A stretch of 64,000 nucleotides of DNA. Source: Thermomicrobium sp. 4228-Ro. GTDB taxonomy: Bacteria > Chloroflexota > Chloroflexia > Thermomicrobiales > Thermomicrobiaceae. Numbering within the stretch: the stretch's first letter is position 1; every line of letters starts with the position of its first letter. The stretch spans positions 558,001 through 622,000 of the forward strand of contig NZ_JAPFQM010000006.1 of the NCBI RefSeq assembly GCF_026241205.1. The letters run 5' to 3'. Both the position numbers and the translations under genes were made by a program. Shown one piece after another: positions 17,684-27,481 of this stretch. The notes beneath the pieces were generated by a model that had not been told where the DNA came from, made no database searches, and worked only from the letters and a program-made list of their open reading frames with translations.

Positions 17684-18498
17684 TGCGCTGCCTGGTGCTC
17701 GGTGTGAACGATGTCGCGTCCGCGGTTGCGCATCGCCTGTGGTGCGCAGAGGTCGCCGTCGTGCTCGCGAGCGAGCCGGCGCCGAGTGTGACTCGGCGAG
17801 GAATGGCGTTCGCTGATGCCGTGTTCGACGGAGAAGCTGAACTCGAAGGGGTACTGGCGCGGCGTGTCGCGGATCCTGCTGGAGCTGAGGCGCTCCTCCG
17901 CACGCGCGAGGCGATCCCGCTCATCGTCGGCTGGGAACTTCCGATACTACTGGCGCACTTGCTACCGAATGTGCTGGTCGATGCCCGGATGCGCAAACGA
18001 GCGCAGCCGGAGCGGTTGCGGGGGCTGGCACCGCTCACGATCGGCCTGGGGCCTGGTTTCGTGGCGGGTGAGCAGGTCGACGTAGCGATCGAGACGAGCT
18101 GGGAGGAGTTGGGCCGGGTGCGTTGGGAGGGCGCGAACTTGCCGCTCGCGGGTGAGCCGCGAGCGATCGAGGGGCTGCGGCGCGAGCGGTACGTCTATGC
18201 GCCGTTCTCCGGGCTCTGGCGCACCGAGCGAGCGATCGGCGAGCTGGTCGAAGCGGGAGAGCCCGTTGCCTGGATCGAAGGTGCTGCGGGGGAGCAGTGC
18301 ACGATCGCGGCACCCGTCAGCGGGGTGTTGCGCGGGCTCATCCGCGACGGTGTCCCGGTGGCTGCGGGAACCAAGGTGCTGGAAGTCGATCCCCGTGGTG
18401 CGAGTGGACAATGGCGTGGAATCGGTGAGCGGCCGCGGCGGATTGCGGACGGAGTGCTCGCTGCTGTCCAGCAGTGGCGAGCTGGTGGATCCCGGTAG
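17683..18498 (+). CDS. YqeB-like molybdenum hydroxylase accessory protein
   Basis: A 271-aa cytoplasmic protein resembling the YqeB family that accompanies selenium-dependent molybdenum hydroxylases. The N-terminal half has the family layout: 'DVASAVAHRL', 'TRRGMAFADAVFDGE...VEGV.AR', then a 'LVDARMRK' region. The C-terminal part (about 165-245) looks like a lipoyl/biotinyl-type beta fold, as in that family. It shares one base with modB (TGATG), which couples molybdate import to cofactor use. No molybdenum hydroxylase gene is in the window. Confidence 0.75.
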   Translation: MRCLVLGVNDVASAVAHRLWCAEVAVVLASEPAPSVTRRGMAFADAVFDGEAELEGVLARRVADPAGAEALLRTREAIPLIVGWELPILLAHLLPNVLVDARMRKRAQPERLRGLAPLTIGLGPGFVAGEQVDVAIETSWEELGRVRWEGANLPLAGEPRAIEGLRRERYVYAPFSGLWRTERAIGELVEAGEPVAWIEGAAGEQCTIAAPVSGVLRGLIRDGVPVAAGTKVLEVDPRGASGQWRGIGERPRRIADGVLAAVQQWRAGGSR

Positions 18499-18627
18499 CG
18501 TTTCCTGACCGGTTCGAAATGAGCCCCGCTGTGACTAGCCGGCTGGTGCTGAAACCGGTGCCGCATTCGGTTCGTTCTTCTCGATGAGAAGCAGGTCTCG
18601 TCACATGGTCCCTGGAGGCGAACCGTG

Positions 18628-19356
18628 ATGCAGGAGCGTCTCGCGGTCGGACAGCACCGGTCGCTCCCGGTCAGCTGGGTACCGCTGGTCTTCGCCGGGC
18701 CCGTGTTGCGGAGCACCTTGTTCTGGGTAGCGGAGCAGGCGGGAGTCGATCCGTACGGCGCCGGTCGTGCACTCGGTATCGCCGACCGTTCGCTGTGGAG
18801 CGTGACGGTCTACGCGTTCTGCGGTGCGATCGTTGCCCTGGTACTCCTGCGTGCGCTCAAGCAGCGTGGCTGGACGCTCCGTGCACTCGGCTGGCGAGCG
18901 CCCGAGAGCGCTCAGGCATACGGGGCAGCACTCGTTGGGGTCGCACTGGTCATCGTGCTCTGGCTGCCGGTCGCTGCCTTGGCTGCCGTCACCGGTATAC
19001 CGATGTTCTGGCAGGAACGACTGGCGTTCGTGGGACCGAGCGCGGCATGGGAGTTCGCGGTGGCGGCGCTGGTGGGCGTCGTGATCGTGCCGCTCGTGGA
19101 AGAGCCGCTGTTCCGCGGCTTCGTCCTTCGGGCGCTGGCCGAGCGGTGGCAGTGGCAACTCGCAATCCTGGGCCAGGCTGCACTGTTCGGCCTCTATCAC
19201 CTCTTCGTCGGTCCCGGAATGATGCTCTACACGTTCCTCTGGGCGATCGTGCCTGGCCTGATCGCCTGGCGTTGGCGGAGTCTCTGGCCCTGCCTCCTGT
19301 TCCACGCGCTCAACAATGTGTGGGCTGACCTTTTGGTGCCCGTGTTGTTCGGGTAG
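18628..19356 (+). CDS. CPBP family intramembrane protease
   Basis: Multi-pass membrane protein of the CPBP/Abi family (putative glutamic-type intramembrane proteases), 242 aa from ATG 18628; GTG 18625 is an alternative. The three family motifs are present in membrane helices: EEPLFRG (about 158), FGLYHLF (about 187) and HALNN (about 226). Some six to seven hydrophobic segments are visible. It stands alone between the molybdate operon and a 600-nt gap. The substrate is unknown. Confidence 0.9.
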   Translation: MQERLAVGQHRSLPVSWVPLVFAGPVLRSTLFWVAEQAGVDPYGAGRALGIADRSLWSVTVYAFCGAIVALVLLRALKQRGWTLRALGWRAPESAQAYGAALVGVALVIVLWLPVAALAAVTGIPMFWQERLAFVGPSAAWEFAVAALVGVVIVPLVEEPLFRGFVLRALAERWQWQLAILGQAALFGLYHLFVGPGMMLYTFLWAIVPGLIAWRWRSLWPCLLFHALNNVWADLLVPVLFG

Positions 19357-19959
19357 CGCGGGCGGACTGTCGGCTCGGTGTTGCTCTCCTGCACGTCGCT
19401 CGCGACCACCGGTCGCCGAGCGCGCCGGTCCTTTTCACTGGGACAGTTGCTTTGGCTGGTGAGCGCTCGCCAGCGCACTGCATGGCGCCGCCTGTCCGGT
19501 TCGTGGTCACCGCGGCGGCGGGAGGCGCTGGGGATCGGGGAGAGGAGAGAGCGCACCGGCTGGATGCCAGCTGGGAAGCGCTCTGCGTCGAGTCGGGAAC
19601 AGGCGGGTTCAGCCAGTTCGATTCCGTACCAGGTCTTGAACACCTGGCCATCTCGCCGTTACACTTCAGCCCGAAACCCAGTCTCCTTCCCTTCAGTGCA
19701 GACAATGATGGTGTCGGATGCGAGACGGGCGTGCAGCACAGTGATGCGAGACCAGTGCGACTGAGCGTGGTTCGACTGGATCGTGTCCGCGGCATACGTG
19801 AGTGGTTCCCACGGTCACCCGCACCGTGATGCCAGAGAGAGGCATGGAGAAGGAGGTGAGGGCAAGGCCGGACGGTGTCGTACTTTAGAGCGATGACGAA
19901 TCAGCGATCGTCAGGCGAATTCCGGGAGACAGGTTCTGAGACAGGAAGCGAGGAACACG
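19357..19959 (+). other. Gap without a supported gene
   Basis: About 600 nt between the CPBP gene and the first SDR gene. The open frames here are short, Arg/Ser-rich and overlap one another, so none looks coded. A 14-codon frame (ATG at about 19845) with a strong AGGAGG inside it ends before 19890 and could be chance. No tRNA, hairpin array or repeat unit was found. Confidence 0.5.
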
Positions 19960-20775
19960 ATGGCAGAAGAGCGCTGGCTGGAGGGAATGGTGTCACTGGT
20001 CACCGGCGCTGGCCGCGGCGAGGATGGTGGGGGCGGAGCCGGAATCGCGCGACACCTTGCCCGTCGCGGTGCCAAGATCGCCGTCAACGATATCACCGAA
20101 GAGTTCGCCATGGCGACGGTCGCGCAGATCCGCCAACGGGGCGGCGAGGCGATCGCCGTGGTCGGCGATGTGTCCAACCCGGACGATGCCGACCGGATGG
20201 TCGACGAGGTCGTCCGGTGCTTCGGCCGCATCGACATCCTGGTCAATAATGCCGCCATCTCCGGCTTGATCCCCGCGGTGGAACGCCTCCCGGACGAGAT
20301 CTGGTACCACCAGCTGGCGGTCGACCTCGATGGCCCGTTCTACATGAGCCGGGCGGCACTCCGGTACATGATCCCGCAGGGTTTCGGCCGGATCGTCAAC
20401 ATCTCCTCCTTCGCTGCTGTCCGTACCGGCTTCGTCGGCGGCGTGACCTATACGACGGCCAAGACTGGCCTCCTGGGCCTCACCCGGCAGCTCGCCTACG
20501 AGGTCGGTCAGTACGGCGTTACCGTGAATGCGCTCATGCCGACCGGGCTCCTCAACCCGCGGGTGTTGCGGCTCCGGCCGGACTGGGTACAAGGGGAGGG
20601 GCCGCACCGGGCGATCCATCCCGAAGAGGAGCTGGGTTGGATCGTCGCCTATCTCAGTCACCCAGCGATGACGGCGATCTCGGGTGCGGCGATCCCGGTC
20701 GACCGGGGCATGTCCAGCGGGATCGGTGACTTCGCTGAACTCAAGCGGCGGAGCGGCAAGGATACCGGTGACTGA
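19960..20775 (+). CDS. Short-chain dehydrogenase/reductase
   Basis: NAD(P)-dependent oxidoreductase of the SDR superfamily, 271 aa. The nucleotide-binding Gly motif starts TGAG at residue 15 but is stretched by extra residues (TGAGRGEDGGGGAGIA) compared with the usual TGxxxGxG. NNAA lies near residue 96, the catalytic Ser near 148, and Tyr164-x3-Lys168 (YTTAK) is intact. The last 20 residues are charged. It is followed 53 nt later by a second SDR with a similar stretched Gly loop. The substrate is not evident. Confidence 0.9.
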   Translation: MAEERWLEGMVSLVTGAGRGEDGGGGAGIARHLARRGAKIAVNDITEEFAMATVAQIRQRGGEAIAVVGDVSNPDDADRMVDEVVRCFGRIDILVNNAAISGLIPAVERLPDEIWYHQLAVDLDGPFYMSRAALRYMIPQGFGRIVNISSFAAVRTGFVGGVTYTTAKTGLLGLTRQLAYEVGQYGVTVNALMPTGLLNPRVLRLRPDWVQGEGPHRAIHPEEELGWIVAYLSHPAMTAISGAAIPVDRGMSSGIGDFAELKRRSGKDTGD

Positions 20776-20828
20776 ACCTGTCGGCCGATGGCGCGGTGGA
20801 ACGGTGCACGAAAGGAAGGAACGATCCG

Positions 20829-21647
20829 ATGCTCGAAAGGCAACTGTGTGATGTGAGCGGCCTGGTCGCGCTCGTGACGGGAGCCGGCGGTGGCGCCCAG
20901 GGTGGTCTGGGAGCGCAGATCGCGCGCGTGCTGGCACAGGCCGGAGCGCAGGTGGCAGTGAACGATCTCGACGCTGCCGCTGCCGAAGCGACTGCTGAGG
21001 AAATCCGTGCGCAAGGGGGAGCCGTCGAGGCGTTCCCGGCCGATGTCGCTGACTCGCAGCAGGCTGACCAGCTCGTCGCGCGAGTGATCGACCGCTTCGG
21101 CAAGATCGACATTCTCGTGCACAAAGCGGAGTACCACTCGCGGGCGTACCGGCCCGATCAGATTCCGACCGAGGAGTGGAAGCGGAGCGTGGCGGTGAAC
21201 GTGCACGCGCCGTTCTATTTGAGCCGTGCTGCAGTGCGCGACATGCGCAAGCGGAAGTATGGTCGGATCATCTTTGTCTCGAGTATCGCGGCGATCCGGA
21301 CCAGCGTGCTGCACGGGGTACCCTACGTGGCGACCAAGGAGGCGCTCTACGGGTTTACCCGCCACCTGGCGACCGAAGTCGCGCAGCATGGCATTACGGT
21401 CAACGCGCTCCTCCCCGGGTTCATCGTCACGCCGAAGCTGGCAGCGCACTGGCCGGAGGAACGGATCCAGAAGCTCGGCCCGACGATTCCAGCCCTGCGA
21501 GCCGGGACACCGGAAGAAGTGGCGAGTCTCGTCGTCTATTTGGCTAGCCCGGAGGCGGGCTATCTGACCGGTGCGGCGATCCCGATCGACGGGGCCGTGT
21601 CGATCGTCCCGGGCGGCCGAATGGATCCGGAGAACTGCTGGGTCTGA
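20829..21647 (+). CDS. Short-chain dehydrogenase/reductase (second copy)
   Basis: SDR-family protein, 272 aa from ATG 20829, with AAAGGAAGGA upstream. The Gly loop is again stretched (TGAGGGAQGGLGAQIA). Tyr166-x3-Lys170 (YVATK) is intact. The normally conserved NNAG motif reads HKAE (about 98-101), an unusual loss that may affect stability or cofactor position. It probably forms an operon, and possibly a heteromer, with the SDR just upstream, to which it is related. Substrate unknown. Confidence 0.88.
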   Translation: MLERQLCDVSGLVALVTGAGGGAQGGLGAQIARVLAQAGAQVAVNDLDAAAAEATAEEIRAQGGAVEAFPADVADSQQADQLVARVIDRFGKIDILVHKAEYHSRAYRPDQIPTEEWKRSVAVNVHAPFYLSRAAVRDMRKRKYGRIIFVSSIAAIRTSVLHGVPYVATKEALYGFTRHLATEVAQHGITVNALLPGFIVTPKLAAHWPEERIQKLGPTIPALRAGTPEEVASLVVYLASPEAGYLTGAAIPIDGAVSIVPGGRMDPENCWV

Positions 21648-21674
21648 TCCGGTAACCCGATGTACACCACGCGG

Positions 21675-21709
21675 CGGGGCGGGTAGGATGGGCTTCCCTA
21701 CCCGCCCCG
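21675..21709. terminator. Bidirectional hairpin terminator
   Basis: A perfect 13-bp GC-rich stem (21675-21687 with 21697-21709, 9-nt loop) lies exactly between the convergent SDR and multicopper oxidase genes. No long U-run follows on either strand. Confidence 0.7.
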
Positions 21710-21718
21710 TTCCGTGCC

Positions 21719-23263
21719 CTAGGCGATCTCGACGATCCGCATCATCCCGGCCTCTTGGTGGTACTGGTGATGGCAGTGGAAGGCCCAGCGACCGGGGTTA
21801 TCGGCGAGCCAGTCGATGGTGACCTCCTGCATCGGCTCGACGAGAATGGTGTCGCGCACGGCTCCAGAGCTCGGATCGCCGACGCGGAAGAAGTGGCCGT
21901 GGAGATGCATCGGGTGCGGCATCATCGTCATGTTGTGCAGGCGGAACCGGACACGGCGGCCGAGGCCGATCCGAATCGGCTCGGCGTCCGGATAGGCCTG
22001 GCCGTCGATCGTCCAGACGTAGCTTCCCATGCCTCCAGCGAGGACGACCGTCCGCTCGATGTCCGGTGCCGCCGCCGTGCCGGGAACGGCAGCACGGAAA
22101 CGGAGGGCGTGGAGGAGTTCACCGTCAAGTTCCCGTGGTCGGGCGATCGTTTCCGATGGTCGACCGGTGCTCCCCTCGTAGCGGAGGATGGCGCGAGCGG
22201 CATGGCTGGTGCCTGCTACCCAAGCCACGAGCGGCCAGACACCCGGGTTGTCGAGACTGACGAGGACGTCGTAGCGCTCGCCCATGCCGATGCGGAGGAC
22301 GTCCCCCTCGAGCGGTGCGACCGGTTGCCCGTCAGCCTGGACGACCTGGAGACGGTGTCCGAGGAGCGCGACCCGGAAGATCGTCGCTGAGGCGGCGTTG
22401 ATCAGTCGCAGGCGCAGCACCTCGCCGCGCTTACCGGCGAATTCGAAGGGTGCTTCCGGGGGCCGGCCGTTGACGAGGTAGAGCGGGTAGACGAGGTCAG
22501 GCTCGCTTTCGGCCGGTTCACCCCCACCTGTCATACCGGGCATCCCGCTCATACCGGGCATACCCGGCATGGTACCCATCCCGGGTTGCATCGGCATCGC
22601 GCCGTGCGCCCCGTGGCCTCCACCGACGAGCCGTCGGAGCGCCTCCTCCGGTGTCCCGTCGATGCCGTCGAGCCAGTCGTCCAGGACGAGGGTCACCTCG
22701 CGGTCGTAGCTCAGGGTCTCCTGCCGGGGTTCGACGATCAGCGGGCCGTAGAGGCCGCGGTCGAGTTGCAGTCCCACGTGCGTGTGGTAGAAGTAGGTTC
22801 CCGCCACGGGTACCGCGAACTCGTAGGTGAAGGTCGCTCCTGGCGCGATCGCTGGCTGGGTGACGTCGGGGACACCGTCCATCGCGTTCGGGACAGGAAT
22901 CCCATGCCAGTGGATCGTCGTCGGCTCAGGCAGAAGGTTGGTGAACGTGACGCGGAGCGTGTCGCCCTCGCGGACACGCAGCTCCGGCCCGGGGAGCTGC
23001 CCGTCGTACGTGAACGTCTTCACCCGGGAGGCGCCGAGGGCGAGTTCGGACTCCTGTGTCTCCAGGGTATACGCCCGCACCGGGCCAGCTGGTGAGCCGG
23101 GTGCCGTTACCACGGTCGAGGCGACTCCCCGCGGTGTCGGAGTGGGAGGTGCAGCCGGTGTGATTGGCTGGCGGGTACAGGCTGCGGTCAGCAGGGTGCC
23201 AGCGGCCAGGCTCGCCAGGAAGCACCGTCGCGTCAGTCGACGATGCGCGATTCGTTCGCCCAT
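21719..23263 (-). CDS. Multicopper oxidase with Met-rich insert
   Basis: Exported copper oxidase, 514 aa. The N-terminus has a twin-arginine-like signal (RRLTRRCFLAS), with AAC near residue 29 that could act as a lipobox. Copper ligands are visible: HWHG (His118, His120), HTH (160-162), HPMHLHGH (about 452) and HCHHQYHQEAGMM (about 495, containing the type-1 Cys). A Met/Gly-rich insert (MPGMPGMSGMPGM, about 215-240) resembles the one in CueO-type cuprous oxidases, so copper detoxification is likely. GAGGAGC precedes the ATG. A small membrane-protein gene lies 81 nt upstream on the same strand. Confidence 0.93.
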   Translation of the reverse strand: MGERIAHRRLTRRCFLASLAAGTLLTAACTRQPITPAAPPTPTPRGVASTVVTAPGSPAGPVRAYTLETQESELALGASRVKTFTYDGQLPGPELRVREGDTLRVTFTNLLPEPTTIHWHGIPVPNAMDGVPDVTQPAIAPGATFTYEFAVPVAGTYFYHTHVGLQLDRGLYGPLIVEPRQETLSYDREVTLVLDDWLDGIDGTPEEALRRLVGGGHGAHGAMPMQPGMGTMPGMPGMSGMPGMTGGGEPAESEPDLVYPLYLVNGRPPEAPFEFAGKRGEVLRLRLINAASATIFRVALLGHRLQVVQADGQPVAPLEGDVLRIGMGERYDVLVSLDNPGVWPLVAWVAGTSHAARAILRYEGSTGRPSETIARPRELDGELLHALRFRAAVPGTAAAPDIERTVVLAGGMGSYVWTIDGQAYPDAEPIRIGLGRRVRFRLHNMTMMPHPMHLHGHFFRVGDPSSGAVRDTILVEPMQEVTIDWLADNPGRWAFHCHHQYHQEAGMMRIVEIA

Positions 23264-23344
23264 ACGTTGTCGCTCCTCTTCTCCGTCCAGGAGTGCTACC
23301 GACTCGTCAGAGACACTGGTGTCAGAGGGATGGAAGAGGAGCGA

Positions 23345-23779
23345 TCAATTCCGGAAGCTTCCGAGGAGCGCGCAGAGACGCCTCGAGCTGGACAGGGTGT
23401 ACTCGCTCGCTGGGACTCGCGGCAGCGTGTCGCGTACCGAGACCCTTGCCGGGGCAGGGAGGGTTCGGGCGGCAGCGAGAAGCGCGCTGGCGACAACGGC
23501 AACCAGCTGACAGGCGAGCAAGAGGAGGATCGGATGCGGCTGTGCAGCCGGAAGCGCCTGCCCGACTGTGGCCGGCTGTTCCACGGAACGCAGCGGAGCC
23601 GTCGTGACGTGCCGGTGGAGCGTCGAGATCGCAACGCCGCTGGGCTCGAATGGGTGCGCGACCTCGAGGCAACCCAGCAGCATGACCAGCGCTGCTGGGA
23701 CGATGAGGAGAGCGGTGAGACGTGCGAGCATGCGTCGACTGTGCGCCAAGACCACGGGCGAGTCCGCCGCCTCGGTCAT
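23345..23779 (-). CDS. Small membrane protein of unknown function
   Basis: Up to 144 aa from ATG 23779; ATG 23731 (128 aa) is also possible and neither has a strong ribosome site. There are two hydrophobic segments, one near the N-terminus (about 20-38 of the longer form) and one near the middle (about 85-105), joined by a loop with His and Pro, and a Ser/Arg-rich tail. Its position before the multicopper oxidase on the same strand suggests a link to copper, as small loop-His membrane proteins of the DUF2946 type often sit there, but I cannot confirm membership. The complementary frame on the + strand is Arg-rich and less likely. Confidence 0.5.
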   Translation of the reverse strand: MTEAADSPVVLAHSRRMLARLTALLIVPAALVMLLGCLEVAHPFEPSGVAISTLHRHVTTAPLRSVEQPATVGQALPAAQPHPILLLLACQLVAVVASALLAAARTLPAPARVSVRDTLPRVPASEYTLSSSRRLCALLGSFRN

Positions 23780-23789
23780 CGCTCGTGCA

Positions 23790-23812
23790 GCCGGGAGGGC
23801 TTGCCTCCCGGC
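23790..23812. repeat. Perfect inverted repeat upstream of the small membrane protein
   Basis: A 9-bp perfect stem (23790-23798 with 23804-23812) with a GCTTG loop, just upstream of the start of the minus-strand gene and downstream of a possible minus-strand -10 (TATACT, 23825-23830). It would form in the 5' leader. Role unknown. Confidence 0.45.
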
Positions 23813-24008
23813 CCGTTGTGGAAGTATAGCCACAGCTGACTCCGCTCCACCGGTGTCGCTCGCGGTCGCGGCCCGCTTCGACCGCGCACGAAGATCGTCC
23901 ATGACATGGGAGGACTTGCGCGGAACGTGTGCCTCGCGTTCACTTGCGACAGGCATCGGTCAGCACACTCCGCGCCTTCTGGCATCGTCACCGTGGAGAG
24001 AACGCGTC

Positions 24009-24599
24009 ATGCAGGCCATCGGACAGCAAGAACACCTCCTGACGGTCGACGACCTGGTCGCGCTCCCGGAGCGACCAGGGATCCGCTACGAGTTGCACGA
24101 AGGGAAGCTGGTGGAGATGCCGGGGGCTGGAGGGATTCACGCGGCGATCGTCGTGCGGCTCGTCCTGCTGCTCCACCAGTTCGTCACGAGCCGGCGGCTC
24201 GGTTTCGTGTTCGGGGACGGCCTCGGCTACATCCTGCGTCGCAATCCGGACACGGTGCGGATTCCGGACGTGTCGGTGGTACGGCGGGAGCGGGTACCGG
24301 CTGGGGGGATACCGGAGGGGTTCTGGCCGGGGGCGCCGGATCTGGCGGTGGACATCGTCTCGCCGCACGACCGGGCGGAGGAGGTGCACGAGCGGGTGCG
24401 GGACTATCTCGGGGCGGGGACGCGGCTGGTGTGGGTGCTGTGGCCGAAGAGCCGGACGGTGACGGTGTACTGGCCGGACGGGACGGCGCGCGAGCTCGGC
24501 CCGGACGAGAAGCTGACCGGCGGAGATGTGCTGCCAGGTTTCGAAGTCTCCGTCAGCGAACTCTTCCTCGTCCCCGCTGAAGAGTCTCCCGGCAAGTGA
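24009..24599 (+). CDS. Uma2 family (DUF820) putative endonuclease
   Basis: A 196-aa protein of the Uma2/DUF820 family, which has a PD-(D/E)XK-type nuclease fold and is often found as many copies in Chloroflexota and Cyanobacteria. I use ATG 24009; the open frame upstream to 23568 looks like a shadow. Visible family blocks are YELHEGKLVEM (about 29-39), RIPDVSVVRRE, 'PDLAVDIVSPHDR..EV...V.DYL.AGTRLVWVLWP' (about 117-154) and a C-terminal 'GGDVLPGFEVSVSELF'. It stands alone. The biological role of the family is unsettled. Confidence 0.85.
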   Translation: MQAIGQQEHLLTVDDLVALPERPGIRYELHEGKLVEMPGAGGIHAAIVVRLVLLLHQFVTSRRLGFVFGDGLGYILRRNPDTVRIPDVSVVRRERVPAGGIPEGFWPGAPDLAVDIVSPHDRAEEVHERVRDYLGAGTRLVWVLWPKSRTVTVYWPDGTARELGPDEKLTGGDVLPGFEVSVSELFLVPAEESPGK

Positions 24600-24685
24600 C
24601 CACACCGAGGTGCTCGCTCTTGGCTGCGAGGCAGTCACCGACAGCGCGTGCTCGCTGAAGGACGCGACAAGCCCTCCTGCCTTCG

Positions 24686-25614
24686 TCAACTCGCGGATTC
24701 GTCCCGCTCACCGACCGGGACGAGCAGGAGTGGGATCGTGACGCGCTCGAGGAGGCGGGCAGCTACGCTCCCAGCGAGCCAGCCCGAAAGGCCAGCTCGG
24801 CCGTGCGTCGTCATGACGACGAGGTCGGCCCGCTGCGCCAGGCGAGCGAGTTCCTCGATCACGTCGCCCTGACGCACGACCGTCGTGACAGCGAGATCAG
24901 CCGGTGCGGAAGCTGCCAGGCGTTGCAGGTCTTCCGCAGCGTGCTGCCGCTCGAGGTCGAGGAGCGCGGCGGTCGCAGTGGGTAAGAACACCGCTGGCGT
25001 GCTCTCGGTGAGACTGAGGCGCTCGAGCGTGGGGACGACGCGGGCGAGCGTAACCTGGGCTGCCAGGCACCGGGCAAGTTCCCAGGCGAGCGGGAAGACC
25101 TGCTCGCTGGCTGGTTCTCCGCCGAGCGGCACGAGGAGGCGTTGTGGCGGCACGGGGACGCGAAGCGATGCAGATCGGCGTTGTCCAGCGCGGGCGACCA
25201 GCGTCGGACGTTCGGCCTCCTGAAGCACCTGCTGTGCGATCCGACCGAAGAGGAAACCACGGAGGCCACCGCTTCCATGCGTCGTGAGTGCGATGACATC
25301 GGCCTCGAAGGCGCAGGCCTGGCGCGCGATGCAGGACGCGACAGCGGCATGGTCAGCCGCGATCACGGCGACGCGGCACACGATTCCCGCTTGCCGGAGG
25401 TCGGTAGCGACCGCTTCCAGGTACCGTGCAGCGGCTTCTGCAGTCGTGAGATGCGGTTCGCCGTGTATCGCTTCCGGTGGCGCGGCTTCGAGGACGTGGA
25501 GCAGCACGAGCTCTCCGCCACAACGGTGTGCGATCCCAGCCGCGGTCGGCAGGATCTCCTCAGCGAGGCGGGAGCCGTCCAGTGCGACGAGCAGTCGGTT
25601 GAACGGTTTCGTCG

Positions 25615-25618
<4 letters not shown>
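24686..25618 (-). CDS. Universal stress protein with two UspA domains
   Basis: A 310-aa cytoplasmic protein made of two tandem UspA domains (about 5-145 and 155-305). Each ends in the ATP-binding pattern GxxG-x9-G(S/T)-like: THGSGGLRGFLFGRIAQQVL and THGRAGLSGWLAGSVAARLL. It overlaps the upstream NRAMP gene by 4 nt (ATGA), so the two are translationally coupled. Fusion or pairing of Usp with transporters is common and suggests stress-linked regulation of metal uptake. Confidence 0.92.
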
Positions 25619-26901
<1,283 letters not shown>

Positions 26902-26917
26902 TCGGCCTCCTTCCGAA

Positions 26918-26937
26918 TTTAGTCAGAGCTAATCATA
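26918..26937 (-). promoter_or_regulatory. Promoter -10 and DtxR/MntR-like operator of NRAMP gene
   Basis: On the minus strand TATGAT (26932-26937) is a good -10 element. Overlapping and just after it is a dyad with half-sites TTTAG (26918-26922) and CTAAT (26929-26933) around a 6-nt spacer. TTAG...CTAA half-sites are typical of iron- and manganese-responsive DtxR-family operators. No convincing -35 was seen. Confidence 0.45.
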
Positions 26938-27055
26938 CGGCAGCGAACGTCGAGCTGCTCATACGGGGAGAGCAGCGTGGCAGCGGAAGGGGGTGGTATG
27001 CTCGGGTGCGATCGGGCGAGGAGACGGATCAGCTGCCGAGGGACGAGCGAGAGCG

Positions 27056-27481
27056 GTGGCACGCCGGGCAGCGGATTGGTTGGTTCAAGCCGAGCACGAT
27101 TTGGAACTCGCTGAAATCGCGGCAGCGGCGGGGCGGCATGAGTGGGCGTGCTTCGCTGCACAGCAGGCTGCCGAGAAAGCGGTCAAGGCGCTCCACCTCC
27201 ATCTCGGGCAGGTCGTGTGGGGGCATGCGGTGACGCGTCTCCTCGAAGAGCTGCCGCTCGCGGTCCCCGAAGCCTTGCGCGACGGGGCGCGCCGTCTGGA
27301 CGCCTATTACATCGCGCCCCGCTATCCCGATGCATTCGTCGAAGGGCCGCCGTCCCGCTACTTCGGGCCCCGGCAGAGCGAGGAGGCGATCGGCTATGCC
27401 CGTGCGATCCTCGAGTTCGTCCGTACTCAGATGGCCGAATCGCGAAGCGGTCCTGAGAGCGGTCGCGACGTGGGCGCGTGA
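27056..27481 (+). CDS. HEPN domain protein
   Basis: A 141-aa helical HEPN-domain protein paired with the nucleotidyltransferase that follows. I use GTG 27056, which gives the usual opening 'ADWLVQAEHDLELAE'; GTG 26993 would add 21 residues. Family blocks: 'WACFAAQQAAEKAVKALHL' (about 32-50), 'HAV..LLEELP', and 'YYIAPRYPDAF.EGPPSRYF' (about 85-105). The Rx4-6H motif of RNase-type HEPN toxins is not evident, so this may be the non-catalytic partner type. It overlaps the partner gene by 86 nt. Confidence 0.82.
   Translation: MARRAADWLVQAEHDLELAEIAAAAGRHEWACFAAQQAAEKAVKALHLHLGQVVWGHAVTRLLEELPLAVPEALRDGARRLDAYYIAPRYPDAFVEGPPSRYFGPRQSEEAIGYARAILEFVRTQMAESRSGPESGRDVGA

Noticed and set aside
19600-19690. 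tRNA-like stretch (TTCGATTCC, CTTGAACACC)
   Set aside because: No acceptor, D-arm or anticodon pairing could be built around the apparent T-loop on either strand.
19844-19889. 14-codon leader peptide before the SDR genes
   Set aside because: It contains a ribosome-site-like AGGAGG but no codon run, attenuator or terminator. It cannot be told from chance.
23243-23839. Plus-strand 198-aa frame opposite the small membrane protein
   Set aside because: Arg- and Glu-rich, no hydrophobic or domain pattern, and it covers the start and promoter region of the oxidase gene. The minus-strand frame has membrane segments.
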